Shown: positions 17,116 to 23,706, numbered from the stretch's first letter. The stretch is 26,470 nucleotides of DNA from an uncultured Oscillospiraceae bacterium (GCA_902490585.1 CABUEI010000028.1:1-26470), one strand, 5' to 3'. Made by a program: numbers and translations. The notes: a model not told the origin generated them from the letters alone.

Positions 17116-17439
17116 ATGAAAAACGAAATCAAAGAGTATAAGGAATATATAAAAAAGCAGGCGGCTGACCCTGATACCGACAAGAAAAAGCTTGCCGAAC
17201 AGCTTCTTGTCCGTATAGGCTTTTATCAGCACGAAAGGCTTATCCATCTCATTGTTACAATGAGCTTTGCGATATTCTTTCTGTTGTCGCTGATACTTGT
17301 ATCTATAAACATATACTTCCTTGCGTTGTCGGTTCTTCTGCTGGTACTTCTTGTGCCGTACATAGCGCACTATTATTTTCTCGAGAACTCGACGCAGGAG
17401 CTTTATAAAGTATATTACTCGCTGATCTCGGAAAAATAA
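17116..17439 (+). CDS. Small two-span membrane protein, unknown
   Basis: 107 residues. A charged, helical N-terminal 40 residues is followed by two adjacent hydrophobic segments (LIVTMSFAIFFLLSLILVSI and YFLALSVLLLVLLVPYIAHY) and a short polar tail. I do not recognise a family. It starts 23 bases after rnhA with an AGAAGG-like ribosome site and probably ends that transcript. Codon use matches the neighbours, so it is probably a real gene. Confidence 0.7.
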   Translation: MKNEIKEYKEYIKKQAADPDTDKKKLAEQLLVRIGFYQHERLIHLIVTMSFAIFFLLSLILVSINIYFLALSVLLLVLLVPYIAHYYFLENSTQELYKVYYSLISEK

Positions 17440-17460
17440 TCCTTGATGATGTAAAACAGT

Positions 17461-17485
17461 TGTGATTATTTAAGCAAAAATCACA
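17461..17485 (+). terminator. Weak hairpin after the membrane protein gene
   Basis: TGTGATT (17461-17467) pairs with AATCACA (17479-17485) around an 11-base A/T loop. No long T run follows, so it is a weak terminator candidate. Confidence 0.3.
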
Positions 17486-17566
17486 CATAATCGTGAATTA
17501 ATTACCAAGTTTCGTTTAATCCTACAAATTTATCTTGCAAATATGGATTTTTTCGGCTTGCTGTAG

Positions 17567-17572
17567 TATAAT
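17567..17572 (+). promoter_or_regulatory. -10 box before pgsA
   Basis: A perfect TATAAT lies about 66 bases before the start codon. The -35 position (TGGATT at 17544-17549, 17-bp spacer) is a poor match. Confidence 0.45.
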
Positions 17573-17637
17573 TATAGCGTTAATCTGCGGAAATAGTCGA
17601 ATTTTTTCTTTTTCCGAAAAATACAAGGGGTGAGTCG

Positions 17638-18282
17638 ATGAAAAAAGATATATTTTCAATACCGAACATACTGAGCTTTATACGAATATTGCTTATCCCG
17701 TTATTTGCATGGTTGTATCTCACGGCAGGTACAAGCGGTGAATATTATCTCGCCGCCGCTGTTGTGGTAGCGTCCGGTATTACCGATTTTCTCGACGGTC
17801 AGATTGCCCGTCGCTGTAATATGATCACCGAATTCGGTAAATTTCTTGATCCGCTTGCCGATAAACTCACACAGGGAACGCTGTTCTTATGTATAGCTAT
17901 TAATTATCCGCTCATGTGGATACTGCTTGCTATCTGGCTTTTAAAGGACGGTTTCATGGCAATTATGGGACTTGTGCTTTTAAAGACTAAGCAGACGAAG
18001 CTTGACGGCGCACGCTGGTATGGAAAGGTCTGCACCGCTATTATATATGTTGCGGTACTCGCTTTACTGTTCTTCCCAGGAGTTTTCCCCGAGGGTTCGC
18101 CGGCATCGTCAATACTGATACTTATCTGTATCGGAGCGATGCTCCTTTCGGGTATTCTCTATGCGGTGGCACTTATTAAAATGTGGCTCCACAATGAAAC
18201 AATAGCCAAAGAGGACAGAAAGAAGCTCAGAGAGATAGCTAAGGAAAGCACTCACGAGCACAGCGATATCAAAAGTGAATAA
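17638..18282 (+). CDS. pgsA: CDP-diacylglycerol-glycerol-3-phosphate 3-phosphatidyltransferase
   Basis: A 214-residue membrane enzyme that makes phosphatidylglycerophosphate from CDP-diacylglycerol and glycerol 3-phosphate, the committed step to phosphatidylglycerol. The CDP-alcohol phosphotransferase motif D(x)2DG(x)2AR(x)8G(x)3D(x)3D is complete: Asp50, Asp53, Gly54, Ala57, Arg58, Gly67, Asp71, Asp75. The start IPNILSFIRILLIPLFAWLY is typical of PgsA. About five or six membrane segments follow, and the C-terminus is a charged tail. An AAGGGGTGA ribosome site precedes the ATG. It is a single-gene unit with its own terminator. A relative using another acceptor alcohol is possible but less likely. 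Confidence 0.93.
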   Translation: MKKDIFSIPNILSFIRILLIPLFAWLYLTAGTSGEYYLAAAVVVASGITDFLDGQIARRCNMITEFGKFLDPLADKLTQGTLFLCIAINYPLMWILLAIWLLKDGFMAIMGLVLLKTKQTKLDGARWYGKVCTAIIYVAVLALLFFPGVFPEGSPASSILILICIGAMLLSGILYAVALIKMWLHNETIAKEDRKKLREIAKESTHEHSDIKSE

Positions 18283-18288
18283 GAAGAT

Positions 18289-18319
18289 GACCTACGGGGT
18301 GAGCCTGTAGGTCGTTTTT
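18289..18319 (+). terminator. Terminator of pgsA
   Basis: A 10-bp stem, GACCTACGGG with CCTGTAGGTC (one G-U), has the loop GTGAG and is followed by GTTTTTG. It starts 6 bases after the stop codon. Confidence 0.88.
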
Positions 18320-18688
18320 GTTTGTAGGGGGAGTTTGTTATTCGTGTGCTTCTATTGTATTGTTTGATGCTTTTGCTGTGATAGTAAGCTACCATGCTTT
18401 TGTTTTTCGGCGTACCTGCATAGCATATCGATATATTCTCAAAGCTTGCAATCTTGCCGTTAATCCACCTCCCCTTTTTCGAGGGGAGGCAAGGTATAGT
18501 GCTTTGACTTACAAACGATTGCGTTTAAAAAGCCGCAATAAGTGGGACGCTGACGCTCTGTTCGCCCCGTGGGACTGTACAGATATCTCAGGATAGTGCT
18601 TTTGGGGAAGTTTCGGTGACAGTTCGGTTGCACTGATATACTCACGAAATTATTAGCTTCTTGACGGCACGGAAACTGTTTTTTGTAC
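18320..18688. other. Gene-free intergenic stretch with a palindrome
   Basis: I see no credible gene here: open frames lack ribosome sites and have odd composition. The one clear structure is a perfect hairpin, CCTCCCC (18468-18474) with GGGGAGG (18483-18489), similar in kind to the palindromes at 1080-1160. It is probably a dispersed intergenic repeat or a decayed gene. Confidence 0.45.
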
Positions 18689-19063
18689 CTATATGACATT
18701 CTCAATATCGTTTTCCACTATATTGAACCGCTTGAATTCGGGTATGGAGTTTTCATAACTCTTTTTCAGCAAACTTTCATTGCCCGACAGAGTGTACATT
18801 GCGACTATTCCAGAGGGGTAGAGCACTTTGTCAAGCTTGCCCGTTCTCAGCTTATCATATCCGTTATAAAGCGGAATACCGTTCTTACGGCTGAGATAGT
18901 CAATCATTGCAAGCAGGTAAAGACATTCGGCGTACCACTTACGCTCATACAGCTTGTTTACTTCGTCACTGCACAGCATATCACGGATAAAGGAAAGCTC
19001 GCCCTTGTCTTTTACAAGGTGGCAGATGTTGCTTTTGAATATTTCAAACGAGCTTCTTTCCAT
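18689..19063 (-). CDS. Hypothetical small soluble protein
   Basis: 124 residues from the ATG at 19063, which has GGAGG seven bases upstream. The 13-codon upstream extension has no ribosome site. The protein is hydrophilic and helical, with no signal peptide, membrane span or motif I recognise. The centre, VNKLYERKWYAECLYLLAMI, looks like a helical-repeat or scaffold helix. It has its own promoter at 19093-19121, divergent from the regulator unit at 19129. Function unknown. Confidence 0.72.
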   Translation of the reverse strand: MERSSFEIFKSNICHLVKDKGELSFIRDMLCSDEVNKLYERKWYAECLYLLAMIDYLSRKNGIPLYNGYDKLRTGKLDKVLYPSGIVAMYTLSGNESLLKKSYENSIPEFKRFNIVENDIENVI

Positions 19064-19092
19064 AATGTTCCCTCCGTTTCGCTGTTTTTCTG

Positions 19093-19121
19093 ATTTTAGC
19101 ACAGTATTTTTATGCTGTCAA
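19093..19121 (-). promoter_or_regulatory. Promoter of the hypothetical gene at 18689
   Basis: On the minus strand TTGACA (19121-19116), 17 bp and TAAAAT (19098-19093) lie 30 bases before the ATG. Confidence 0.75.
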
Positions 19122-19125
19122 GAGA

Positions 19126-19134
19126 TGATATAAT
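19126..19134 (+). promoter_or_regulatory. Extended -10 promoter of the leader ORF-Mor-lipoprotein unit
   Basis: TGA-TATAAT is an extended -10 box. The -35 region is only T-rich. It nearly abuts the divergent promoter's -35 box, so the two may exclude each other. Predicted start near 19141. Confidence 0.55.
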
Positions 19135-19149
19135 TCGCAAAAATAACAC

Positions 19150-19190
19150 GCTCTTTTCTGAACAGAAATTGTTCGGAAAGGAGCTTTTAT
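19150..19190 (+). promoter_or_regulatory. Leader hairpin masking a ribosome site / possible attenuator
   Basis: A 14-bp stem pairs 19150-19163 with 19171-19184 (two G-U pairs, 7-base loop). Its 3' arm contains AAAGGAG (19177-19183), the ribosome site of the 34-codon ORF that starts at 19195. The stem is followed by TTTTATTATTAT, so the same element could end transcription. The role as a switch is inference from the layout. Confidence 0.6.
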
Positions 19191-19194
19191 TATT

Positions 19195-19299
19195 ATGAAA
19201 AGCAATATTGGAAAAGCCGTTATAATAGGCGGCTCACAGTCAAACGTAATGAAAATATCATTTGTTATATCGTTTGCGAGGTGGTATTATGTCAATTGA
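19195..19299 (+). CDS. 34-residue leader peptide, coupled to the Mor-like gene
   Basis: A short frame starting MKSNIGKAVIIGGSQSNVMK and ending in a hydrophobic stretch with ARWYYVN. It has an AAAGGAG ribosome site 11 bases upstream, which is buried in the leader hairpin. Its stop (19297-19299) overlaps the start region of the Mor-like gene (ATG at 19289), a classic arrangement for translational coupling. I recognise no family. It may matter only as a regulatory leader, or it may be a small membrane-active peptide. It could also be chance. Confidence 0.45.
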   Translation: MKSNIGKAVIIGGSQSNVMKISFVISFARWYYVN

Positions 19300-19591
19300 T
19301 GAAAGAACGCTGAAAGAACGAGATGCAGAGCTTATGAAAAACGAGATTAACGGATTAAATGAGGTCTATCGTGAAATAGCAAATGAAATCGGAATTGAAA
19401 ATGCCATGGTTATACACAAACTCTTCCACGGCACACAGATTTCTTTTCCCAGCCGTCTGTATTCAAAAGAGTATACACACCGTGCGATCGTAAAGGAATA
19501 CAACGGAAAAAATGTCGTAAAGCTTGCAAAGAAATACGATTATTCCCAGCGTTCAATATGGCGTATCATCAAAACAAGTAAAATGAAATGA
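19289..19591 (+). CDS. Mor-like transcription regulator
   Basis: A 100-residue DNA-binding protein resembling the Mor/C activator family of phage Mu. Middle: REIANEIGIENAMVIHKLFH, then the conserved G(T)x(I/V)xFP strand as GTQISFPSRLY. The C-terminal helix-turn-helix is VVKLAKKYDYSQRSIWRII. The ATG at 19289 has GAGGTGG upstream and is preferred to the in-frame codon at 19262. The lipoprotein gene begins 9 bases after its stop, so they are probably translated together. It may regulate its own unit or the divergent gene. In Firmicutes such stand-alone copies are common outside phages, with unknown targets. Confidence 0.75.
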   Translation: MSIDERTLKERDAELMKNEINGLNEVYREIANEIGIENAMVIHKLFHGTQISFPSRLYSKEYTHRAIVKEYNGKNVVKLAKKYDYSQRSIWRIIKTSKMK

Positions 19592-19600
19592 GAGGCATTT

Positions 19601-20740
19601 ATGAAAGTCACAATGAAAAACAAAGAAAACACAACCGTAAAAGCAAGAGCCCGTTACATAGCTGTGGCGGCGGCACTTATCTGCACATTATCCCTCACAG
19701 CGTGCAACAGTAATAACAGTACATCTTCTCAGGCGGAAAGCAGTAACACCGTGAATAGCTCGGCATCTGCCGAAAGCAGTACCGACAGCAGCGACGGCAA
19801 CAGCAGTTATGAAGCGTGGTCAGATGAAATAGTGCTGAGCAATATTATCCCCGAAGTAAAGGGAACGGTAGATCATACATACGAAAACACCGAAGAAGAA
19901 TTGTGGATAACATTCAAATCGGTAGACGATAGCCGCTACAAAGATTATCTCACAGCCTGCAAGGACAGAGGATTTACCGTAGAAGAAAAAACAGATTCAT
20001 TAGGATACACAGCGTTTAACGCAGATGGTTATCAGATAGATCTTACATATTTCGGTAGCAGTGAAGATTTAACTATACTGCTTAAAGCACCAATGAAAAT
20101 GTCAGATATCATTTTCCCTATTGGGCAGGCAGGAAATGCGGTTCCGAAGCCGAAGTCAGCGTTCGGTAAAATCGACTATGAACGTGATGATAGATTTTCC
20201 TTGTACTTAGGAAATACGCCTAAAGCCGATTATAACGAATATGTAACGGCTTGTATAGACAAAGGATTTACTGTTGATTACCGAAAGGATGACAATTTCT
20301 ATTATGCATATAACTCTGACGGCTGGTATGTTTACATTGAGTATGTCGGTTTTAATGTGATGCGTATAGATGTCAGACCTCCCAAAAAATCCGATGAAAG
20401 CGAGCAGTTATCCGATACTTCAAAGCCGGAAACCACAAAAGCCCCCGAAACAAGCAAACCGACAGATACCGATGCGAGCGGTCTGAGAAGTGATTTCAAA
20501 GAGGCTATGGACAACTACGAGAGCTTTATGAACGATTACGTTGACTTTATGAAGAAGTATCAGGCAAACCCGACCGACCTCAGCCTTATCACAGATTATG
20601 CGACATATATCAACAAATATAACGAGCTTTCACAGAGCTTTGAAAAGTGGGACAGCTCGGATATGAACGATGCCGAAACAGCCTATTACCTTGAAGTGCA
20701 GACAAGAGTAAACAACAAGCTGCTTGAAGTGGCACAGTAA
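19601..20740 (+). CDS. Lipoprotein with internal duplication (DUF6591-like C-terminus)
   Basis: A 379-residue secreted lipoprotein. Signal peptide with lipobox LTAC (Cys35), a Ser/Asn-rich spacer to about residue 70, then two copies of a roughly 55-residue module. The first runs from YKDYLTACKDRGFTVEEKTD, the second from YNEYVTACIDKGFTVDYRKD; each ends in a YxxxGYxI/WYVYI beta segment and a PP or AP. After a Thr/Pro/Lys linker (ETTKAPETSKPTDT) comes a helical domain, LRSDFKEAMDNYESFMNDYV, which I recall from Firmicute lipoproteins labelled DUF6591. Function is unknown. It shares a transcript with the Mor-like gene 9 bases upstream. Confidence 0.8.
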   Translation: MKVTMKNKENTTVKARARYIAVAAALICTLSLTACNSNNSTSSQAESSNTVNSSASAESSTDSSDGNSSYEAWSDEIVLSNIIPEVKGTVDHTYENTEEELWITFKSVDDSRYKDYLTACKDRGFTVEEKTDSLGYTAFNADGYQIDLTYFGSSEDLTILLKAPMKMSDIIFPIGQAGNAVPKPKSAFGKIDYERDDRFSLYLGNTPKADYNEYVTACIDKGFTVDYRKDDNFYYAYNSDGWYVYIEYVGFNVMRIDVRPPKKSDESEQLSDTSKPETTKAPETSKPTDTDASGLRSDFKEAMDNYESFMNDYVDFMKKYQANPTDLSLITDYATYINKYNELSQSFEKWDSSDMNDAETAYYLEVQTRVNNKLLEVAQ

Positions 20741-20753
20741 AACATCAAAAGCG

Positions 20754-20795
20754 AAGCCTTCCGTCCGTCATTATGACAGCGGAAGGCTTTTCTTT
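20754..20795 (+). terminator. Terminator of the lipoprotein unit
   Basis: AAGCCTTCCG (20754-20763) pairs with CGGAAGGCTT (20780-20789). An inner GTCA/TGAC stem extends it, and TTTTCTTT follows. Confidence 0.87.
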
Positions 20796-20898
20796 ATGCA
20801 AAACGAAAAATCAACTTAAAATTTACCCGATGTGAACAAATCTTTGTTGAGTTTTGATATATACAAATTTCTCTTTCGGGTATAGAATATAGAGGTTG

Positions 20899-20925
20899 CT
20901 GTTTGTCCGCAGGACAAAGGAACAG
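20899..20925 (+). promoter_or_regulatory. Hairpin in the SulP leader
   Basis: TTTGTCC (20902-20908) pairs perfectly with GGACAAA (20912-20918) around the loop GCA. An alternative longer fold pairs CTGTT with AACAG across a four-base bulge. It ends just before the GGGAGAG ribosome site. It matches no riboswitch class I can name. Confidence 0.4.
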
Positions 20926-20939
20926 AAAGAGGGAGAGAA

Positions 20940-22643
20940 ATGATAAAGCGTTATTTCAAACGTTTAAAGACAGAATTCAAAGGCTATAATGCAGGAAAAT
21001 TCGGAAAAGATGTGCTTGCCGGTATTACAGTTGCGGCTGTGGCACTTCCGCTTGCACTTGCATTCGGTATATCAAGCGGTGCGACTGCCGCTGCAGGACT
21101 TATCACTGCGCTTATCGCAGGTGTTGTAATAGGACTGCTTTCGGGTGCGTCATACCAGATTTCAGGACCTACTGGCGCTATGGCGGCTATCCTTTGCTCG
21201 CTTGTGGCTACATATCAGATACAGGGTGTGTTCATCGCCTGCTTTATGTCGGGTGTTATACTTCTGCTGTGCGGAATATTCAAGCTCGGCGGACTGGTGC
21301 AGTTTATACCGACACCCGTTATTACAGGCTTTACATCGGGTATAGCAATAATCATTGCATTCGGTCAGATAAACAACCTTACAGGACTTAAATGCGAGGG
21401 TGCTTCTACTATAGATAAAATAGTAAGCTACTTCAACACGCCTCAGACGCTGAATTTCGAGGCTATAGCAATCGGCGTATGCGTTATAGTGTTTATGCTT
21501 ATATACCCCAAAAAACTCAATGCAATCATTCCGTCGTCGCTTATGTCGATTATAATCGCAACGGCACTGAACTTCATATTCAATTTCGATGTGGGAATTG
21601 TAGGCGAGATACCGCAGACGCTGTTGCTTAACGACAGACTGGATATCACGGCAATAGATTTCGACACGGTCAAAAATCTTATATTCCCTGCAATCAGTAT
21701 TGCGGCACTCGGACTTATCGAGAGCCTTTTATGCGGAGCAAGTGCAGGCAGAATGAAGAATGAAAAGCTCGAGAGCGACCAGGAACTTGTAGCGCAGGGT
21801 ATAGGCAATATGCTGATCCCGTTCTTCGGCGGTGTTCCTGCAACAGCGGCAATCGCAAGAACAAGCGTTGCCATAAAGAGCGGCGCACAGACAAGAATTG
21901 CAGGTGTAATTCATTCACTGGTGCTTTTAGCGTCAATGTTCCTGCTCGGCGGCGTAATGTCAAAGATACCTATGGCGGCGCTTGCAGGCGTACTTATCGT
22001 AACTGCGTGGAGAATGAACGAGTTTGCGGTAATAAAGGACATATTCGGCAGAAAAATAAAGACCGCTATGTTCCAGTATCTTATCACAATGGCGGCGACC
22101 GTAATATTCGACCTCACGGTTGCGATTATAATCGGCATTCTTTTCTCAGTGATCATGTTCGTACTCAAGGTGTCGGATATGACGGTAAACGTTGCAGATG
22201 TTGATCCCGCCAAGATCGACATAACGGATAAGGACGGAAAGCTCCACGGAACAAAGGTCGTATATGTAACCGGACCGCTTTACTTCGGAACATCGAACAA
22301 GCTGTCAGAGAAGCTTTCACACCTTGAGGTCGAAGACGGCGGCAAGCTGATATTCTCAATGCGAGGTGTACCTATTGCGGACATTTCGGGTGTACAGGCT
22401 ATGAAGGAGCTTTGTGACAGCCTTTCCGCAAGAAAGATAGAAATATACTTCTCGTGCGTACAGCCTGCTGTTGATGAAATGTTCCACCGTTGCGGACTTA
22501 TCGAAACATACGGCGAGGAACGCTTCTTCTGGAGTACCGACAAAGCAATGAAATTCATTGCAGGTGAAACCGAAAACGTCTGTCCGGTATGTTCAGCAAA
22601 TACGGCAAATACAGCCGGGATAGCAGAAACGGCAAGCGTATAA
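20940..22643 (+). CDS. SulP-family anion transporter
   Basis: A 567-residue membrane transporter of the SLC26/SulP family. The core runs from GKDVLAGITVAAVALPLALA (the signature of the first helices) through QISGPTGAMAAIL and FIPTPVITGFTSGIAIII, giving the usual 14-helix layout. A cytoplasmic STAS domain lies at about 435-535, with the nucleotide-binding-like loop ADISGVQAMKEL. Substrates in the family are sulfate, bicarbonate or dicarboxylates, so the ion here cannot be fixed. It stands alone, with GGGAGAG before the ATG and a hairpin in its leader. The C-terminal tail has a CPVC pair (CPVCSANTANTAG) after the STAS domain, which is unusual. Confidence 0.93.
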   Translation: MIKRYFKRLKTEFKGYNAGKFGKDVLAGITVAAVALPLALAFGISSGATAAAGLITALIAGVVIGLLSGASYQISGPTGAMAAILCSLVATYQIQGVFIACFMSGVILLLCGIFKLGGLVQFIPTPVITGFTSGIAIIIAFGQINNLTGLKCEGASTIDKIVSYFNTPQTLNFEAIAIGVCVIVFMLIYPKKLNAIIPSSLMSIIIATALNFIFNFDVGIVGEIPQTLLLNDRLDITAIDFDTVKNLIFPAISIAALGLIESLLCGASAGRMKNEKLESDQELVAQGIGNMLIPFFGGVPATAAIARTSVAIKSGAQTRIAGVIHSLVLLASMFLLGGVMSKIPMAALAGVLIVTAWRMNEFAVIKDIFGRKIKTAMFQYLITMAATVIFDLTVAIIIGILFSVIMFVLKVSDMTVNVADVDPAKIDITDKDGKLHGTKVVYVTGPLYFGTSNKLSEKLSHLEVEDGGKLIFSMRGVPIADISGVQAMKELCDSLSARKIEIYFSCVQPAVDEMFHRCGLIETYGEERFFWSTDKAMKFIAGETENVCPVCSANTANTAGIAETASV

Positions 22644-22654
22644 ATAAATTTATA

Positions 22655-22694
22655 AAAAATCAGCCCGCAGGTAAATTAAGTTGCCTGTGGGCTG
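22655..22694. terminator. Terminator between convergent SulP and small membrane protein genes
   Basis: CAGCCCGCAGG (22661-22671) pairs with CCTGTGGGCTG (22684-22694). On the minus strand it is followed by ATTTTTTATAAA, so it works best for the minus-strand gene. On the plus strand the T run is weak. Confidence 0.78.
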
Positions 22695-22704
22695 TTGCTA
22701 TATT

Positions 22705-23049
22705 CTAAGCATCTCTTTCGTTGCCTTGCGACATTACGATAAAACTGACTATTATCGTAACAAGCAGAATGAGCAATCCAAGCAACTGATTTTCGATACA
22801 ACAAACTATAAATGCAATGCCGCCGATCATAATTGCAATTCCGAAAAGTATCCATAAGCACTTTACCGCTTCGCTACGGTTATCGGTTTTGTCCTCATCG
22901 TTGACGTGGTGTGAATAAAGCCCTCTGCCGTTATTCTGTACAGGTGGCTTTTTATCTTCCTTGCTTTCATCAATCATGTGCTGAATAAGACTAATGGTGA
23001 ACCAGTCGTCAAATGAGTCGTGCTTTCCGTTATGATTCCAGTCAAACAT
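22705..23049 (-). CDS. Small membrane protein with N-terminal EF-hand-like loop
   Basis: 114 residues. The first residues, MFDWNHNGKHDSFDDW, fit a calcium loop of the D-x-N-x-N-G-x-x-D-x-x-D type (Asp3, Asn5, Asn7, Asp11, Asp14), as in EF-hands and dockerin repeats. A polar, acidic linker follows, then two membrane segments (CLWILFGIAIMIGGIAFIVC and LLGLLILLVTIIVSFIVM). AAAGGAG precedes the ATG. I recall similar short proteins in Ruminococcaceae, all without known function. Calcium binding is inferred only from the loop. A single loop without a paired partner would bind weakly. Confidence 0.7.
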   Translation of the reverse strand: MFDWNHNGKHDSFDDWFTISLIQHMIDESKEDKKPPVQNNGRGLYSHHVNDEDKTDNRSEAVKCLWILFGIAIMIGGIAFIVCCIENQLLGLLILLVTIIVSFIVMSQGNERDA

Positions 23050-23128
23050 AATACCGCTCCTTTTGCAAATGTTCTTTGCTTATGTGATTATTGTATCATA
23101 GGCAGTGTACGATAAAAAGGATAAATAA

Positions 23129-23166
23129 AAGTCACAGCCAAATACGGTTGACTGTGGCTTTCAGTA
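23129..23166. terminator. Hairpin module, copy related to the tRNA-region hairpins
   Basis: AAAGTCACAG pairs with CTGTGGCTTT, with further pairing of CAA and TTG inside. The core AAATACGGTTGACTGTGG is nearly the same as the core of the two hairpins at 23505-23545 and 23611-23652. It is probably a terminator or part of the same repeated unit. Confidence 0.5.
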
Positions 23167-23193
23167 TGTTAAATTTTCAATACGGCAAATAGA

Positions 23194-23392
23194 TTAATCG
23201 TCGCACAGAGTTTCAAAATGTCTTCTGTAACGGCGGGGGATTGTAAGGTCGGAGAAATATCCTATATCGGATAAAACGTGTGAAATAGCCGCAAATCCGT
23301 CATTATAGAAACAGGTAATGCGTTTTTTCCTGTCGGCAATGTCACGGTAGTCATGCGGACACACAAACGTCCACTCAGCAGAGCGGGTGACT
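23194..23392 (-). pseudogene. Possible gene fragment without a start
   Basis: A frame of about 66 codons ending in a stop at 23194 reads KSVTRSAEWTFVCPHDYRDI and later FYNDGFAAISHVLSDIGYF, with balanced composition. No start codon with a ribosome site exists before the upstream stop near 23393. It may be the 3' remnant of a gene broken when the neighbouring element or repeats arrived. I do not recognise it, and it could be chance. Confidence 0.3.
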
Positions 23393-23443
23393 GATTTTTA
23401 TAGCATAAAAAATCGGAGCAAGCGTAACTTGTTCCGACGTGGT

Positions 23444-23655
23444 ACGCCTGATGCGATTCGAGACGCACCTGTGCGTTCTCCTCGCAAGGCTGACAACAAA
23501 AAACAAGCACCACGATCAAATACGGTTGATTGTGGTGCAGTTTTTTGGCACGCCTGATGCGATTCGAGACGCACCTGTGCGTTCTCCTCACAAGGCTGAC
23601 AACAAAAAACAAGCACCGCAATCAAATACGGTTGATTGTGGTGCAGTTTTTTGGC
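23444..23655. repeat. 106-bp tandem repeat carrying tRNA 3'-end sequence and a terminator
   Basis: Two almost identical 106-bp units (23444-23549 and 23550-23655) run head to tail. Each starts with ACGCCTGATGCGATTCGA, which on the minus strand is the T-arm and acceptor end of tRNA-Arg. Each then has a short block with CCTCGCAAGGC or CCTCACAAGGC, and ends in a hairpin (GCACC...GGTGC) with T or A runs on both sides. A third start of the unit at 23656 is the real tRNA fragment. In the two copies the T-loop has an extra base and the upstream tRNA part is gone. Open frames across this block repeat the same peptide and are not genes. Confidence 0.85.
23611..23652 (-). terminator. Hairpin terminator directly after the tRNA-Arg 3' end
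   Basis: Read on the minus strand, GCACCACAATCAA pairs with TTGATTGCGGTGC and is followed by TTGTTTTTTG, starting 9 bases after CCA. The T run on the plus strand makes it bidirectional. Copy 1 holds the same hairpin at 23505-23545. Confidence 0.75.
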
Positions 23656-23706
23656 ACGCCTGATGCGATTCGAACGCACGACACATAGCGTCGGAGGCTT
23701 AGGCTC
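23652..23706 (-). other. tRNA-Arg(CCG) 3' fragment = attachment site (att) of the integrative element
   Basis: On the minus strand the DNA reads as a tRNA 3' half: D-stem-like GAGC, anticodon loop CTCCGAC (anticodon CCG at 23692-23694), 3' stem GCTAT, variable GTGTC, T-arm GTGCG-TTCGAAT-CGCAT, acceptor CAGGCGT, discriminator G and CCA (23652-23654). The inner three anticodon-stem pairs hold, but the two outer ones (T-T, A-A) do not, and no 5' acceptor strand lies upstream. The junction is therefore near 23699, giving a core of about 48 bp. The intact tRNA should sit at the far end of the element, beyond the window. The integrase gene lies adjacent. Confidence 0.75.

Noticed and set aside
18318..18596. 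92-codon frame after pgsA
   Set aside because: It starts inside the pgsA terminator, crosses a palindrome, and has no protein-like pattern.
20847..20886. Promoter for SulP from TTGAGT or TTGATA with TATAGA
   Set aside because: Spacings do not reach 16-18 bp for any pair, so I could not support a defined promoter.
23444..23655. CRISPR array
   Set aside because: Units are 106 bp, abut with no unique spacers, and carry tRNA and terminator sequence; no cas genes are present.
23262..23679. Minus- and plus-strand frames with repeated peptides
   Set aside because: They are translations of the 106-bp tandem repeat, with the same peptide recurring each unit, and lack ribosome sites.
23652..23706. 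A class II tRNA (Ser/Leu) with a long variable arm
   Set aside because: A CGAC/GTCG hairpin could be drawn, but a 5-base variable loop with anticodon CCG and U33 gives a better standard tRNA-Arg fit.
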